The translations under genes and the position numbers were made by a program. Positions 10,801 through 19,977 of a DNA stretch of 64,000 nucleotides are shown here, piece by piece. The notes beneath the pieces were generated by a model, which had not been told where the DNA came from, ran no database searches, and saw nothing but the letters and a program-made list of their open reading frames with translations. The number at the start of each line of letters is the position of its first letter. The first letter of the stretch is position 1. The stretch is from Xanthostigma xanthostigma (lineage: Eukaryota; Arthropoda; Insecta; Raphidioptera; Raphidiidae). Location: assembly GCA_963575645.1 (NCBI GenBank), contig OY754473.1:3038001-3102000 (forward strand), given 5' to 3'.

Positions 10801-11822
10801 TATATACAAAATGTATTGAAAATGTTAAAATGTTTTTGCTTTTATATGTTGACGATATATTATATTTTGGAAACAGTAAAACAGAGATAGAAAAGTTAAA
10901 AAATGTACTATGTAAAAACTTTAAAATGAAAGACCTCGGTCATGTCAAAAACTATCTCGGTATGAAAATTACTCAAAATTTAGAAGCAGGTGAAACAAAT
11001 ATAAGTCAGACAATGTACCTAGAAAAATTGTTACAAATGTATGGTATGGAAAATTGTAAACCTGCAACCACCCCGATGGATATAAATTTTCAGCATAAAA
11101 TGCTAAAAAGAGATAAATCCGAAAATAATGAATTAGAAAATAGATGTAGAAAATTGATAGGGTCACTTATGTATATAATGTTGTGTACTAGACCTGATTT
11201 GTCTTTAAGCATAAGCATTCTAAGCAGATATCAATCATGTGCTAGTGAAGATTTATGGAAATCATTAAAAAGGGTTCTCAGATACATTAAAGGGACCTTA
11301 AAGTTAAATCTTGTATTTAAAATAGATTCAGAAAATTGTATGGGGTTTGTAGATTCAGATTGGGGAGGAAACCCTCTAGATAGAACATCAACCACGGGAT
11401 ACTGTTTTAGGGTATTTAACTGTACTGTAATATGGTGTTCTAAAAAGCAACAATCGGTTGCATTGTCGACTACTGAGTCAGAATATGTAGCTTTAAGTGC
11501 GGCAACTAGCGAAGCCTGTTGGCTTAAGGGTTTGCTTTTAGAATTCAGTATTGACATTGATTGTATTACATTGTATGAGGATAATCAGTCAGCAATAAAA
11601 ATAGCCCAAAATCCGGGAAACATGAGAATAAAGCATTTAGAAATTAAGCATTACTTTGTTAAGGAAAAATTAGATAAGGGCATAATTAATATTGAATATT
11701 TGTGTACAAATGAACAGCTGGCTGACCTATTCACAAAACCATTGGGTAAAAAGTTGTTTGAAAAATTTAAGTCAAAGATTTTCAACACCAAGAAAAATTT
11801 TATTGAGGGAGGGTGTTATTAA
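7869..11822 (+). CDS. Copia-type Gag-Pol polyprotein, intact, 1317 aa
   Basis: This single frame encodes all retrotransposon functions. The Gag region (about 1-290) holds two CCHC zinc knuckles, CYKCQREGHVARNC near 215 and CFYCKKLGHRIADC near 242. An aspartic protease has its active-site triad DSA near 305. The integrase has an HHCC pre-domain (about 445-490) and catalytic Asp509, Asp572 and Glu608, with 35 residues between the last two (DD35E). The reverse transcriptase covers about 850-1090, with the catalytic YVDD near 992. RNase H follows, with acidic residues near 1161, 1202 and 1238. The order protease-integrase-RT-RNase H defines Ty1/copia. No stop or frameshift is seen. The chosen ATG is the first in frame and has A at -3. 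The last codons and the TAA stop run 9 bases into the 3' LTR. No separate gag stop is visible; Drosophila copia makes Gag by splicing, and whether that happens here is unknown. Confidence 0.96.
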   Translation: MEQTQATVKFTGENWIIWKFQTSVVLKSKKLFEMVNGGIPKPEGTDAAQVTARVKWQQDDAKAQEILVMRMEPGPLTHLLSCETSHSMWTKLKSIYEMQSKVSVHLLQQKFFSLEFKDGSVSTFVSQLEEIRNQLKQVDEEISETMLMTKLVMALPEHFKHFVSAWESVPSEKQVFQELVSRLLIEEERMNANEAITALAGKSQTERRSENKMKCYKCQREGHVARNCTNPKDSSNRNGQECFYCKKLGHRIADCWTRKRKEKQKEDKNKDNDVSNAFVIVNISEQFTQEVIACASDTYSQDWYLDSAASEHMCGDISKFETIKKLSVYKKVKIGDGYLLNAVGSGTIILDAWNGEKWIKTELANVLHVPEMKWNLISLSCVLDKNINLIANKNICELKDKNNRVCARAVRSGNLYKMEFKQNKNMSNKSDKFEVSNCNVSETLSEWHCKLAHQNFDQIKSFLKQNEVKYISEENKQFCSDCLIGKQCKKPFQISKSRATETCQLIHMDVCGPFETASIGGARYYLLLKDDYSSYRFVYFLKYKHEVTKKIELFIKQVENQTGNKVKVLRSDNGKEFINKELEKLTQNLGIQHQTTVAYTPQQNGRVERDNRTLVEAARTMFHSKNLDKSFWAEAVNTAVFTINRSGPSPIKEKTPFELWFKRTVDLNVFKVFGSTVAVQIPKEKRLKLDPKSKQGILVGYGEDTKGYRVFFPDSNKVEIVRDIIEVPTNQTPKNVQEPEQDNSEEENNEDLETMSSDNSEDDDREENQKIERNRRIIRRPTWTEDYVMDTDTSFFTFTEDPTTYEEAVSSKNAEKWKQAMYEELKVLRENDTWCEVQRPVNKKVIESKWVFKQKDENEFKARLVARGFQQKLTNELYDIYAPVAKLNTFRVFIAVATKLNLSVYQMDVRSAFLNSKIDEEVYLELPEGINPESNKDIVCKLNKSIYGLKMSPKYWNQTFENVICLEGYTRSAGDCCLYTKCIENVKMFLLLYVDDILYFGNSKTEIEKLKNVLCKNFKMKDLGHVKNYLGMKITQNLEAGETNISQTMYLEKLLQMYGMENCKPATTPMDINFQHKMLKRDKSENNELENRCRKLIGSLMYIMLCTRPDLSLSISILSRYQSCASEDLWKSLKRVLRYIKGTLKLNLVFKIDSENCMGFVDSDWGGNPLDRTSTTGYCFRVFNCTVIWCSKKQQSVALSTTESEYVALSAATSEACWLKGLLLEFSIDIDCITLYEDNQSAIKIAQNPGNMRIKHLEIKHYFVKEKLDKGIINIEYLCTNEQLADLFTKPLGKKLFEKFKSKIFNTKKNFIEGGCY
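11805..11813 (+). promoter_or_regulatory. Polypurine tract
   Basis: GAGGGAGGG directly precedes the 3' LTR. It is the expected plus-strand DNA primer and lies inside the end of the coding frame. Confidence 0.9.
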
Positions 11823-12058
11823 CAATAGGCATTTTTCGTGGTGTTAGGTTGGTAGTCCAATCACACTCATAGAGTGACGTGAAGCTATAAATGCATCAGT
11901 CAGTAAGTTGAAAGAAGTCGCAATAGACGCGTAAATGGTTAAGTTCGACATTAAAACAAATTTAATAATTGTACTAAAATACAGAATACTTTGTTACTTT
12001 GTAATCGAATACTTTCTAAATAAAACAACTAAATCAAACCACGCTCTGTTTAATCACA
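11814..12058 (+). repeat. 3' LTR of the copia element
   Basis: A 245-bp LTR reads the same as 7476-7720, with TATAAA at 11886-11891 and the polyadenylation signal AATAAA at 12019-12024. It is followed by the GTTTG duplication at 12059-12063. Confidence 0.96.
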
Positions 12059-12063
12059 GTTTG

Positions 12064-12624
12064 GAATCTTGTTTAATATTAAACACTTGGATCGATTTGT
12101 TTTTATCAGAAACCTTCAAAACCTTACATAAACAAGGACAGTAGCTAACATTGATCGTGTGAATATATTATATTTTAATTTCGGCTTCGTGTTCAGATGG
12201 TCCTAGACAATACAAAATTTAGGGTACTGTCCGCAGAAATTGCACGTTTCCTCATTTTTTGGGAAGAAATGTTTCAAGGCTTATTAATTATTGAATAGAA
12301 ATATTGGGTTTAATAGCAATCATTTCACATTAAAAATACACCAAGAAAAGTTTAAAAGATTCTTCCTTATTTTAACGTATAAATTAAGAGCGGGTTCTTT
12401 CACAAGAAAATGTCTTAGCCAAAAATTGAAGAGCGATGATTTTTCTACAAAAAAGTCTCTTTAACATTTTTTTGTAAATGCAACCGTTTCTGCGATAACG
12501 CTCAATAAGTATACATATTATTCAAAATAACGGATAGTTTTTTAAAATAAAATTTTAATGTCTACTTTGACGTAAAAAGGAAATTACAGAGCAGACTTTT
12601 CTTTACACAAGACACTCATTTTTA
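12064..12624. other. Stretch without recognised feature
   Basis: AT-rich sequence flanking the copia element. No open frame of note, tRNA or terminal repeats seen. Confidence 0.5.
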
Positions 12625-13040
12625 ACCGAGCGGGGTGGCGTAGTGGTGAGAGGACTAGACTCGCATTCGGGAGGTACCGGGTTCGAATCCCGGCGGGGAC
12701 AGATGTGGCTGATACTTTTTTCTGCTGCCTCTCGCCGAGAAACGGTAATTCCTGTACCGACCATCTTGTTAGGGTTTTCCATGGTTTCCCTCAATAATTT
12801 TCCAGATACATATCGAGATGGTTCCTTATTCAAGGCTACCTTTAAAACTCCTATGCCCAAAATTTGCCTACCTTATCCTAATGCTCTAAAATTCCTTCAT
12901 TCGCCCATTACTATTAATTAGATGAAGTTGAAAAAAAAGTAGAAAATAACGGGAAGTTTGATAGATGGAAAATAGTAATGGTGCGAATGGCGTCTGTTAT
13001 GACATAAAGTCGAGAAACGGACGTTAAACGCATTATTATA
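12625..13040 (+). mobile_element. tRNA-derived SINE (family S1), full length
   Basis: A head resembling a tRNA gene has box A (TGGCGTAGTGG) and box B (GGGTTCGAATCCC), the internal RNA polymerase III promoter. A body follows with GCCTCTCGCCGAGAAACGG and CATGGTTTCCCTCAA, then a TTA-repeat tail. Copies lie at 43790-44213, 45027-45309 and 45310-45707. The parent tRNA is not certain. Confidence 0.85.
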
Positions 13041-13086
13041 TTAACATTAATAGTCTCATTACGGAATCAGAACGTAAGGTTATAAA

Positions 13087-13274
13087 TACACAAATAGATA
13101 GCTATAGTTTGTTATTATGCTATGAAACACCCATTGTTGACGTTACAGTGCAATTTATTATTCAATGTCACTGTCCCGGCATTGTTTGAATAATACATTT
13201 TTCTAATGTTGCATTGTGACGTCAACAATGAAGGCTTCATAATACATATAGCAAACTGCAGCTATCTATTTGTA
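13087..13274. repeat. Foldback (inverted repeat) element
   Basis: The left arm, with AAATAGATAGCTATAG and CATTGTTGACGTTACAGTGCAA, is matched in reverse by the right arm with TTGCATTGTGACGTCAACAATG and AGCTATCTATTTG. Arms are about 65 bp around a roughly 60-bp centre. No coding capacity. Confidence 0.75.
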
Positions 13275-13289
13275 TATACATTTTTTACT

Positions 13290-13360
13290 TTTTACCCACG
13301 ACGGAACGGAAGAGGTATATGCGTTTAGCCTGAGAGATTGTTTAAATCTTTGATTAACGT
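13290..13360. repeat. Repeat fragment shared with 54400-54480 (inverted)
   Basis: TTTTACCCACGACGGAACGG and GCGTTTAGCCTGAGAGATTG are found in reverse near 54410-54470. This is a piece of a dispersed family. Confidence 0.5.
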
Positions 13361-13396
13361 CTGATTAGAACTCTTCAATAAATAATTATTTTTTAT

Positions 13397-13500
13397 ATTT
13401 TTTAGATCAGTTCTGAAGAAGGTCCAAATCCGGATCGAAACGTAAATGTATTAATTATATTTTTTGTTAATATGTTGTCTGAAAAATTGGTCGATAATTT
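13397..13500 (+). repeat. Repeat end with CTGAAGAA-hairpin-GAAACGT motif
   Basis: CTGAAGAAGGTCCAAATCC, then GGATCGAAACGTA, then TGTCTGAAAAATTGGTCGAT. The same end occurs at 30183-30320 and 33860-33968. The stem GGTCC/GGATC pairs with one wobble. Such ends are reminiscent of Penelope-like retroelement terminal repeats. Confidence 0.5.
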
Positions 13501-13503
13501 TAT

Positions 13504-13904
13504 TTATTCAACTCACGCGCGCTATTCATGTTTTATCATGCCTAAAAACCGAACCCTAAATAGCCATTTACCGACTGGTGACAATTACTTGTCATAACTC
13601 AATAAAAATTCCTACTAGCTCGGCCATTGTGGAGTAATGAAAATAAACGTAACTATTTTCTGAGTCGTAACGAAATAGTAGGTAACAACAACTCCGTTGT
13701 TACCCATTGAGGCTAAAATTGAGAGGCCGAATGTTTTCGACATGGAGTTTATTCATAACCGGCTAACCTCAAACCAAAACATTGAATCGTGCTGTTTGGT
13801 GCTGTTAGTATTGACAGTTTTTTTTATAAAGAAATAAATAGATATTTACAACATCTCATTAATAACAATAAATAAAACATGAATAACGCGCAATTGTTGA
13901 ATAA
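13504..13904 (+). mobile_element. MITE family M1, copy 1
   Basis: A 400-bp element with terminal inverted repeats of about 30 bp (TTATTCAACTCACGCGCGC at the left; GCGCAATTGTTGAATAA at the right, plus ATTCATGTTTTAT/ATAAAACATGAAT). Near-identical copies lie at 38447-38838 (reverse) and 57301-57694. The interior has GTAACAACAACTCCGTTGTT. No coding capacity. Superfamily not recognised. Confidence 0.8.
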
Positions 13905-14029
13905 AATTATGGGCGTAACTTGTAAGCTGCACTGCTCAAAAAATTAATCGCAAAAACCATAACAAACGTGCTACGCACGAACAGATCTAATAAGCGTCCG
14001 TTACTAGTGCTTTACTTAACCGACTTCAA

Positions 14030-14290
14030 ATTAGGAAGAGGTTCTATGTTCGACTGTTTATTTTTTTTAGTTTTTTTTATGTATGTTCACCGATTTCTCC
14101 GTCAATTATGGACCGATTTTCAAAATTTTTGTTTTATTCGAAAGAGTGCACTTCCGAGGTGGTCCCATCGGAACCAAGTCAGGATCTGATGATGAAATCC
14201 GGAGAAATCGAGGGAAACTCTCAAATTTCAAAGGCACGCATACTTGGCCTACCCATTGCAATACTTTATCTAACACTAAAAAGAGAAAAA
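14030..14290 (+). repeat. Dispersed repeat of the GAAGTCGG family
   Basis: ACCGACTTCAAATTAGGAAG, then ATGTATGTTCACCGATTTCT, GGTCCCATCGGAACCAAGTC and TCGAGGGAAACTCTCAAATT. The same blocks occur in reverse at 18560-18826. This is a common lepidopteran repeat in my recollection. Small open stretches inside are not genes. Confidence 0.65.
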
Positions 14291-14295
14291 TAAAA

Positions 14296-14540
14296 TATTT
14301 TTAACAAAAAAATTGAACCGACTTCAAAATATGCACTAAAAAGTAAAAAATAATAATTATTGTTATTTTTGGAGTCGGTGTCAGCCAAAATGAAATCTAT
14401 TCCGAGAACTAGAGACATGTAAGATTTAAATTGCTACTTTCGAATTCCGATGTGACACCGACTCCAAAAATAACAATAATTATTATTTTTTACTTTTTAG
14501 TGCATATTTTGAAGTCGGTTCAATTTTTTTGTTAAAAATA
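14296..14540. repeat. Foldback element with perfect arms (copy 1)
   Basis: The arms run from TTAACAAAAAAATTGAACCG inwards to GGAGTCGGTGT and mirror each other exactly over at least 47 bases where I compared them. The unpaired centre contains CAGCCAAAATGAAATCTATT. The copy at 18341-18533 shares the outer ends and centre but has different arm sequence. Confidence 0.8.
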
Positions 14541-14599
14541 TTTCTTTCATGAACGTTTTATAAGTAATTATAGTTTGAAAAAAAAGCGACTGGCCTTTA

Positions 14600-15010
14600 A
14601 ATATAGCTTTGTACGCTAACAAACAAATTGACAGATCATGACTAATAATGGCTGATCCCGTATGCATCTACTGGACTCCCGGATAAAACCCGGACGCTAT
14701 ATCGGATGCACCACTACTTACCGACGCCTGTCCGGCGCGTCGCGACGTTGTGGCGTCCGTTGGCGCCGCGCTGTACGGCTCTAAGTGGCGCCGGCTCGCT
14801 GCTACGTACAATGCGGATTTTGTCCCGATATTCCGACCACGAACTCTGCTCTGCACTAATTGCAACGAGACATTCGATGATCGCTGCTTTTCATGCCTGC
14901 ATAGTGCGTTAAAACAAAAAACACGATCCCATCGAAAATATAAAATGTAAAAAAATGCCAAATCTCGCAATGCAGTTCTTCCGCTACAAAAAGCTGTGAG
15001 ATCTCATCTA
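14600..15010. other. GC-rich patch of unknown nature
   Basis: 14650-14900 is clearly richer in G and C than the rest of the window (CGGCGCGTCGCGACG, GGCGCCGCGC). Open stretches on both strands show no recognisable domain. It could be the inside of an unrecognised element or an exon fragment. Confidence 0.3.
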
Positions 15011-15022
15011 AACCAAGTCAAT

Positions 15023-15307
15023 CAGCGAGCAACGCTGAACAACGTCACAGCAATGCTGTATGATGCCATCTGACGGCTTAGCTCAACGCTTTTGCTACTT
15101 GCGCCTCTATATGACAATTTTAGTAAAATATTTCTTCGATCTGTCATCTGAGCTTCATATTGTAATACAACAAAAAGAAGAACGTTATAAACAGTGTGCA
15201 AAATTAAAAACGAATTGAATACCTGCAATCATATTTAAAAAATAATTTTGTAAAGTGATAATTATTATACTTATTTAGTGCGAATAATTCGCACAGGTCA
15301 CACTAGT
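15023..15307 (+). mobile_element. Helitron-like repeat, hairpin family, 5'-truncated (copy 2)
   Basis: It matches the last 285 bp of 5038-5625 closely, including the GTGCGAATAATTCGCAC hairpin and the final CACTAGT. Confidence 0.65.
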
Positions 15308-15914
15308 AAATTATAAATTTTATTCGATATACCTATACTTTAAATTTATACTTGTACGAGATTAACTGTTGGAAGTACGAGATATTTAGCAACACTGGTA
15401 CGTCATCTGGCAACCCTGAATGGAAACTTCTTAATTTGAAGTAAACTCTATACAACGAAATATTGCCGGGTCCCCATTACTTTGGGCTAAGGCGAGTTAT
15501 ATTCCAAACAAAAATTACAAAAAAAGAATATAAATTTCTCAACTCCCAAGTACCCTCAACTTATCATTAATTTAAAACTACTTTTCAGGAAAAATGGTAC
15601 ATATTTTTATTTTTATATAATAATGCGTTAAATATTTTGTTATGACGTTTTTGTACAAGTGCAGCCAACTTTGATAAATTTAGAGAACATATAAAGCGGA
15701 CGTTCAGTTCTGTTTGAAAAGATTTATTGCTTGCGCAAATTGATCTGATATTGTTTTTTGTGGTCCAGTTTAGGCTATCCAACTTGTCTGTTAAAATATA
15801 TATCCCAGTTTGGGAAGTTGCCAAAAGTGAAACTTCTTTAACGAAGTATAATATGTTTGAAATTTTCAGTAACTAAAAAGGGGAAATAATTCAACGGTGG
15901 GGTAATCTATACTA
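15308..15914. other. Stretch without recognised feature
   Basis: AT-rich. A 79-codon open stretch (15585-15824, minus) has no recognisable domain. Confidence 0.4.
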
Positions 15915-16045
15915 ATATTATTTTAACGCAATAATATACAGCCTATGTCCATCCCGAAGGTTCATTCTAAATAGCGGTGAAAGAATTTTTCAAATAGGTG
16001 CGGTGGTTCCAGAGATTACTCTCCGCACACACACAATCTCACAAA
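15915..16045 (+). repeat. Helitron-interior-type repeat fragment
   Basis: GCCTATGTCCATCCCGAAGG and GGTTCCAGAGATTACTCTCC match the same dispersed family as 6245-6420 and 45720-45935. Confidence 0.45.
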
Positions 16046-16071
16046 ATTCGCACTCTCTACAATATTAGTAT

Positions 16072-16716
16072 TGTTACACGATACCCCCCAGCATTGTTAC
16101 ACGCCACTGCTTTCTGTCGAATGCTCTAGAAGGCAACAACAATGAACGCAGGTATAAGGGTTTTTGTGGCCACATGGAAGCCAAATCCCAAACTTGTAAC
16201 AACAATGAACGCAGGTAAAAGAAATGATCAGAACATTTTGGAAAGCCTACCCAGCGCCTATAAATGCAACGAGCTTGGTGAGTCAGCAGTTAACAGTGAG
16301 TGGTACGTACAGTGGGTTACAAATAGCTGTGACATTGTTCAGTCGGTGCAATAATACCGAGGTAACTGTGGAGATAGAAGATAAATGAACTGTGTAAATA
16401 CTAGTGCAGTGCGGTTTAATAAACCATTGAGTGCAATTATATTAATCTGGATTAACATAAATAATCTCCTGTATATAGTTAACAGCTGCTAAGTGTGCTA
16501 ATAAACTTTGATGCGTTTATCTGCTGTAAATATTTTGTGTATATAGATATAGATAGTGACTTTATATTATTCATTACTTATTCTTTTATTTTATAAGTCA
16601 GAATTTGCTGTTTTGTTTCTGTTACGTTAGAGAAGTACTTTTGTTTGTGTGATTAACTGTTTTGTTAAACGTTTGTTATTGTAAATTCCATCACGAACTA
16701 GAATAGTTTTGTTACA
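16072..16716 (+). mobile_element. Solo LTR, family L1 (copy 1)
   Basis: The LTR runs from TGTTACACGATACC to AGTTTTGTTACA (TG...CA) and is flanked by exact 4-bp repeats GTAT (16068-16071 and 16717-16720). TATAAA at 16259-16264 and AATAAA near 16419 set the orientation. Four-base duplications suit Ty3/gypsy-type elements. The inside of the element is gone, as after recombination between two LTRs. Confidence 0.75.
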
Positions 16717-17239
16717 GTATAGATAATCTATAAAATAGTATCAACATATTATTGCAACGACACATTTCTCGGTTAGGGTATGATATTCGACAACGAACGA
16801 ATGCGATCAATAATAATAAGCTTATAAATACGCCATACAAATACGACAGAAGCCTATCATGTGTTTTAGTTCAGAATCGAGAAATGGTAAATGTTTTGGC
16901 GCGGCATGTTTTTCAAAACGCCTGTATTCGGGCACACTCAATCTTCTCTGGCGTTGACAGTTTTACAAATGCAATAAGCGCTTCTTTCAGGCTATAGTTT
17001 TTCAGTTTGCGGCTGCTGGCACAACGTTTTCTTTATTCAGTCAAAAACACAGTTAGATATCGCGGACGGAAGAATAGCGTGGAATGAGTCGTCATTGAAC
17101 TCCATATAAAGAAGTGTTGAAAAGGGTTTTCATTAATTTTACTTGTATGAATGAGGGTTTAAGGTCAAATCATTAACTTTTAAATTAACAAGTTAATATT
17201 TCCGAAGGGTTTGAAAATGTTGGGATCGTTGGGAAGTCA

Positions 17240-17450
17240 TTGTTTAAGCGGCCTACACACCTTGATACAAGCTGCGATGCAGGCATCGACTCTTATGTTT
17301 CATGATGCTAGTAGCAGTGTGTGTAGTACTGAATCACGTATTATGCATCAGTTGCGGCTTACAGCGATGCAGAGTCTGGAATCACGTTTTGGTCGGCGAG
17401 CCACGACACCGAGTCGGTGATGCTGATGCAAGTTTCAGCGTGTGTATAGA
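17240..17450. repeat. Possible MITE with ACACAC-type ends
   Basis: GGCCTACACACCTTGATACAAGC at the left is weakly mirrored by GATGCAAGTTTCAGCGTGTGTA at the right, with GATGC repeated inside. The terminal match is imperfect and there is no second copy here. Confidence 0.35.
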
Positions 17451-17451
17451 A

Positions 17452-17922
17452 GGTCAAACGATTGTAACCAAATTTTGGGAGGATGTTTGGTATGCAAATA
17501 TGAAGAGCCTTATTGTTTTTGGAGAAAATCGGCGCATGCGCAGAAGAGATATATGCTATAACTGTTTGTTTATATAATAATGGTATACTTTTCATAACGG
17601 ATTATGATTCTATTTATTTTTTCAAGAAAGTTTTGTTTAACATTTTTTTTTTCTAAACTTTATAGTTTCGGAAATATTTTGAAAATAAAAAAAATCAGCC
17701 GCTCTTTTGTTTTATGGATCTGTCAGAAATAAACTAGCTAGGCATGTTTTGATTAATTTTTACATGACGTAACCATTGCAACAAAAGCAATTATCACATT
17801 GAATACTAGCCATTACCCGTGTCACCTCACACGATATAAGAAATTTTATTTTCTTTATTATAATCAAATGTCAACATTTTTGAAGTTGGAATGGTCCCGT
17901 CGCCCAATTGGCTGGAATTTTT
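17452..17922 (-). repeat. Dispersed repeat R1 with Helitron 3' end (copy 1)
   Basis: The blocks match the R1 copies at 47484, 58985 and 62775 in reverse: GATTTTCTCC with GCGCATGCGC, AAACTATAAAGTTTAG, ACTAGCCATTACCCG (reverse of a CGGGTAATGGCTAGT Helitron end) and CCATTCCAACTTC. The CCCCACTTGTGGGTTGG end is missing. Confidence 0.7.
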
Positions 17923-18340
17923 TTAATATAATGTGATTTTGTTCAATCCTTCTGGTCTCCCCTTTCTGGGCTCTGGACACGTGCCCCTTTTGTCCCTGCT
18001 TAAACTGTTCAGCTTATTCCTTTTTCCTCATCTCTTCGATATAAATTTTATCCACATTTCGTCTATACAAGCCGAGAACATTCATTGTTCTGTAAAAAAA
18101 AGAAAAGAAAAATAATAACAAAACAGTTTTTTTTTTGTATATTCAAACATTTCAAAGTTTTTCGTTTTTAAAGTTTTGACATTTATTTTATTGTACGTAG
18201 TTTGTTTTTTTAGTTGGGAACATACATTATATGTTTATTTTATTATACAGGACGACGCATTTATAGGTTTACTGGTCGTGTTTATTCGGTGTTTTCCGGG
18301 AATAACAGTTCGTGAAAATACGGGAGTTGAAATAATAAAA

Positions 18341-18533
18341 TATTTTTAACAAAAAAAATTGAACCGACTTCACACTAAAAAGTAAAAAATAATTGCGTAT
18401 TGAAATGTTTTGGAGTCGGTGTCAGCCAAAATGAAATCTATTCCGAGAACTACACCGACTCCAAAACATTTCAATACGCAATTATTTTTTACTTTTTAGT
18501 GTGAAGTCGGTTCAATTTTTTGGTTAAAAATAT
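18341..18533. repeat. Foldback element with perfect arms (copy 2)
   Basis: Outer ends and centre match 14296-14540, but the arm interior is different (AATTGCGTATTGAAATGTTT). The two arms of this copy are nevertheless exact mirror images over about 50 bases. Confidence 0.8.
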
Positions 18534-18826
18534 TTTATTTTCCTCTTTTTAGTGTTAACCTAACACTAAAAATCGGTGAACATACATAAAAAACATTATG
18601 TGTGTCTTTGAAATTTGAGAGTTTCCCTCGATTTCTCCGGATTCCACCATTAGATCCTGACTTGGTTCCGATGGGACCACCTCTGAGGTGCACTTTTTCG
18701 AATAAAAAAAATAATTTGAAAATCGGTCCATAATTGACGGAGAAACCGGTGAACATCAATTTAAAAAAAATATATACAGACGAACATAGAACCTCCTCCT
18801 TTTTGTTGAAGTCGGTTAAAAATCAC
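18534..18826 (-). repeat. Dispersed repeat of the GAAGTCGG family (reverse copy)
   Basis: The reverse of the blocks at 14030-14290, ending AACCTCCTCCTTTTTGTTG then AAGTCGGTT. Confidence 0.65.
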
Positions 18827-18916
18827 GTGCGGTTTCAGTTCTATAAAACCATTAGTAAAATTGGCGAAATGAGGTATTAAAGTGGGCAACTGTTTTAATT
18901 GCACGAATAGACGTAT

Positions 18917-19687
18917 TGTAACAAAACTGTTCTAGTTCGTTGTGGAAATTATTTATTTACAATAATAAACGTTCAATAGCTAAACAAATAGACAGAAAGT
19001 ACTTCTTTATAACGTAACAGCTTCCTTTGCATCGGTTTAAAAGACATTTAAAAAAATATCTTACTGACAAATGTTTGTACTCTATACAATACGATTTGAA
19101 ATTTAATTGGATTGACATATTTCACAGCTTTTTAGCTACATATGAAATAAATAAATATCTTATCTTAAAATGACAGTTCTAAATAATAAAATAGAAGAAT
19201 ACAAAGTCACTATACAACTATATACCTACACAAGATTATTTACAACACAGGAACACGCCAAAATTTATTTAACACACTTATTTATTAACTATATACAGTT
19301 TTATTTATTTCGTACACTATTATTTACACAGTTCATTTATTTATTTATCTTAGCAGTTACCTCAGCATTGTTCGCTGACTGTTAATTTATGTCGATTTTC
19401 CACTCCATGAAACACAATGTATCACTGTGTCCGCGTGACTGTCTCCGTGGACTGTGTCTCCATTAAGTTATCCCATGGTTTGTATAGGCGCTGGATAGTT
19501 CTTTCCTTTCTTGCTTTCATTGTTGTCTGGAATTTGGCAACAAATCCCATTTAAACCTACGCCTATTGTTGGAACAACAATCGAGCCGATTGTTGTCTCC
19601 CACAACCATCGGTGTGTCTTTGTTAGAATGACAAGTCGACTATTGTCTCACGAACTTGTTTGTCGTCTCAACGGGGAGTTTGTAACA
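18917..19687 (-). mobile_element. Solo LTR, family L1 (copy 2)
   Basis: On the minus strand it starts TGTTACAAACTCCCCGTTG and ends CAGTTTTGTTACA. The TATA region reads CCAGCGCCTATACAAA. Flanks GTAT (left) and ATAT (right) match in 3 of 4 bases. A 71-codon open stretch shared with copy 3 lies inside but has no domain and is not a gene. Confidence 0.7.
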
Positions 19688-19977
19688 ATATTTTTTTATG
19701 AATGAATATTGAATTTCAAAGTTTAGCAGGAAAACAATGATGTCACCCGATGAATGAATGGGCAGGGGAGCCGCCGGCGGCGGCGAGGCGTCCGTTGCAT
19801 AAGGACGGTCGACACAGGAGACAAATAGGACAACATCGAGCCTCTCTAATTATTAATATTAACGATAATAGACCGGGCGGATAAAAGCCATTTCTGTATG
19901 TAATGTGTACATATTTAACTATGTCGCACGTTTCGAATAGCTTTCCTTTTACGCGCTTATACTTACGACCGGAGTAA

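Larger units (their letters stand above)
7476..12058 (+). mobile_element. Complete Ty1/copia LTR retrotransposon
   Basis: A 4583-bp element consists of a 245-bp LTR, a primer site, one Gag-Pol frame, a polypurine tract and a second 245-bp LTR, flanked by GTTTG. By eye the LTRs show no difference. LTRs are identical at insertion and then diverge, so the insertion is very recent. All structural parts needed for movement are present; actual activity is not shown by sequence. Confidence 0.97.

Noticed and set aside
8475-11557. Several open stretches of up to 151 codons on the minus strand
   Set aside because: They are reverse-strand shadows of the copia Gag-Pol frame.
12643-12921. 92-codon open stretch on the plus strand
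   Set aside because: It lies wholly in the tRNA-derived SINE; other SINE copies do not keep the frame.
13412-13444. Canonical hammerhead ribozyme
   Set aside because: One extra base separates CTGAAGA from the stem and I could not place the NUH cleavage site and the other two stems; kept only as a motif of interest.
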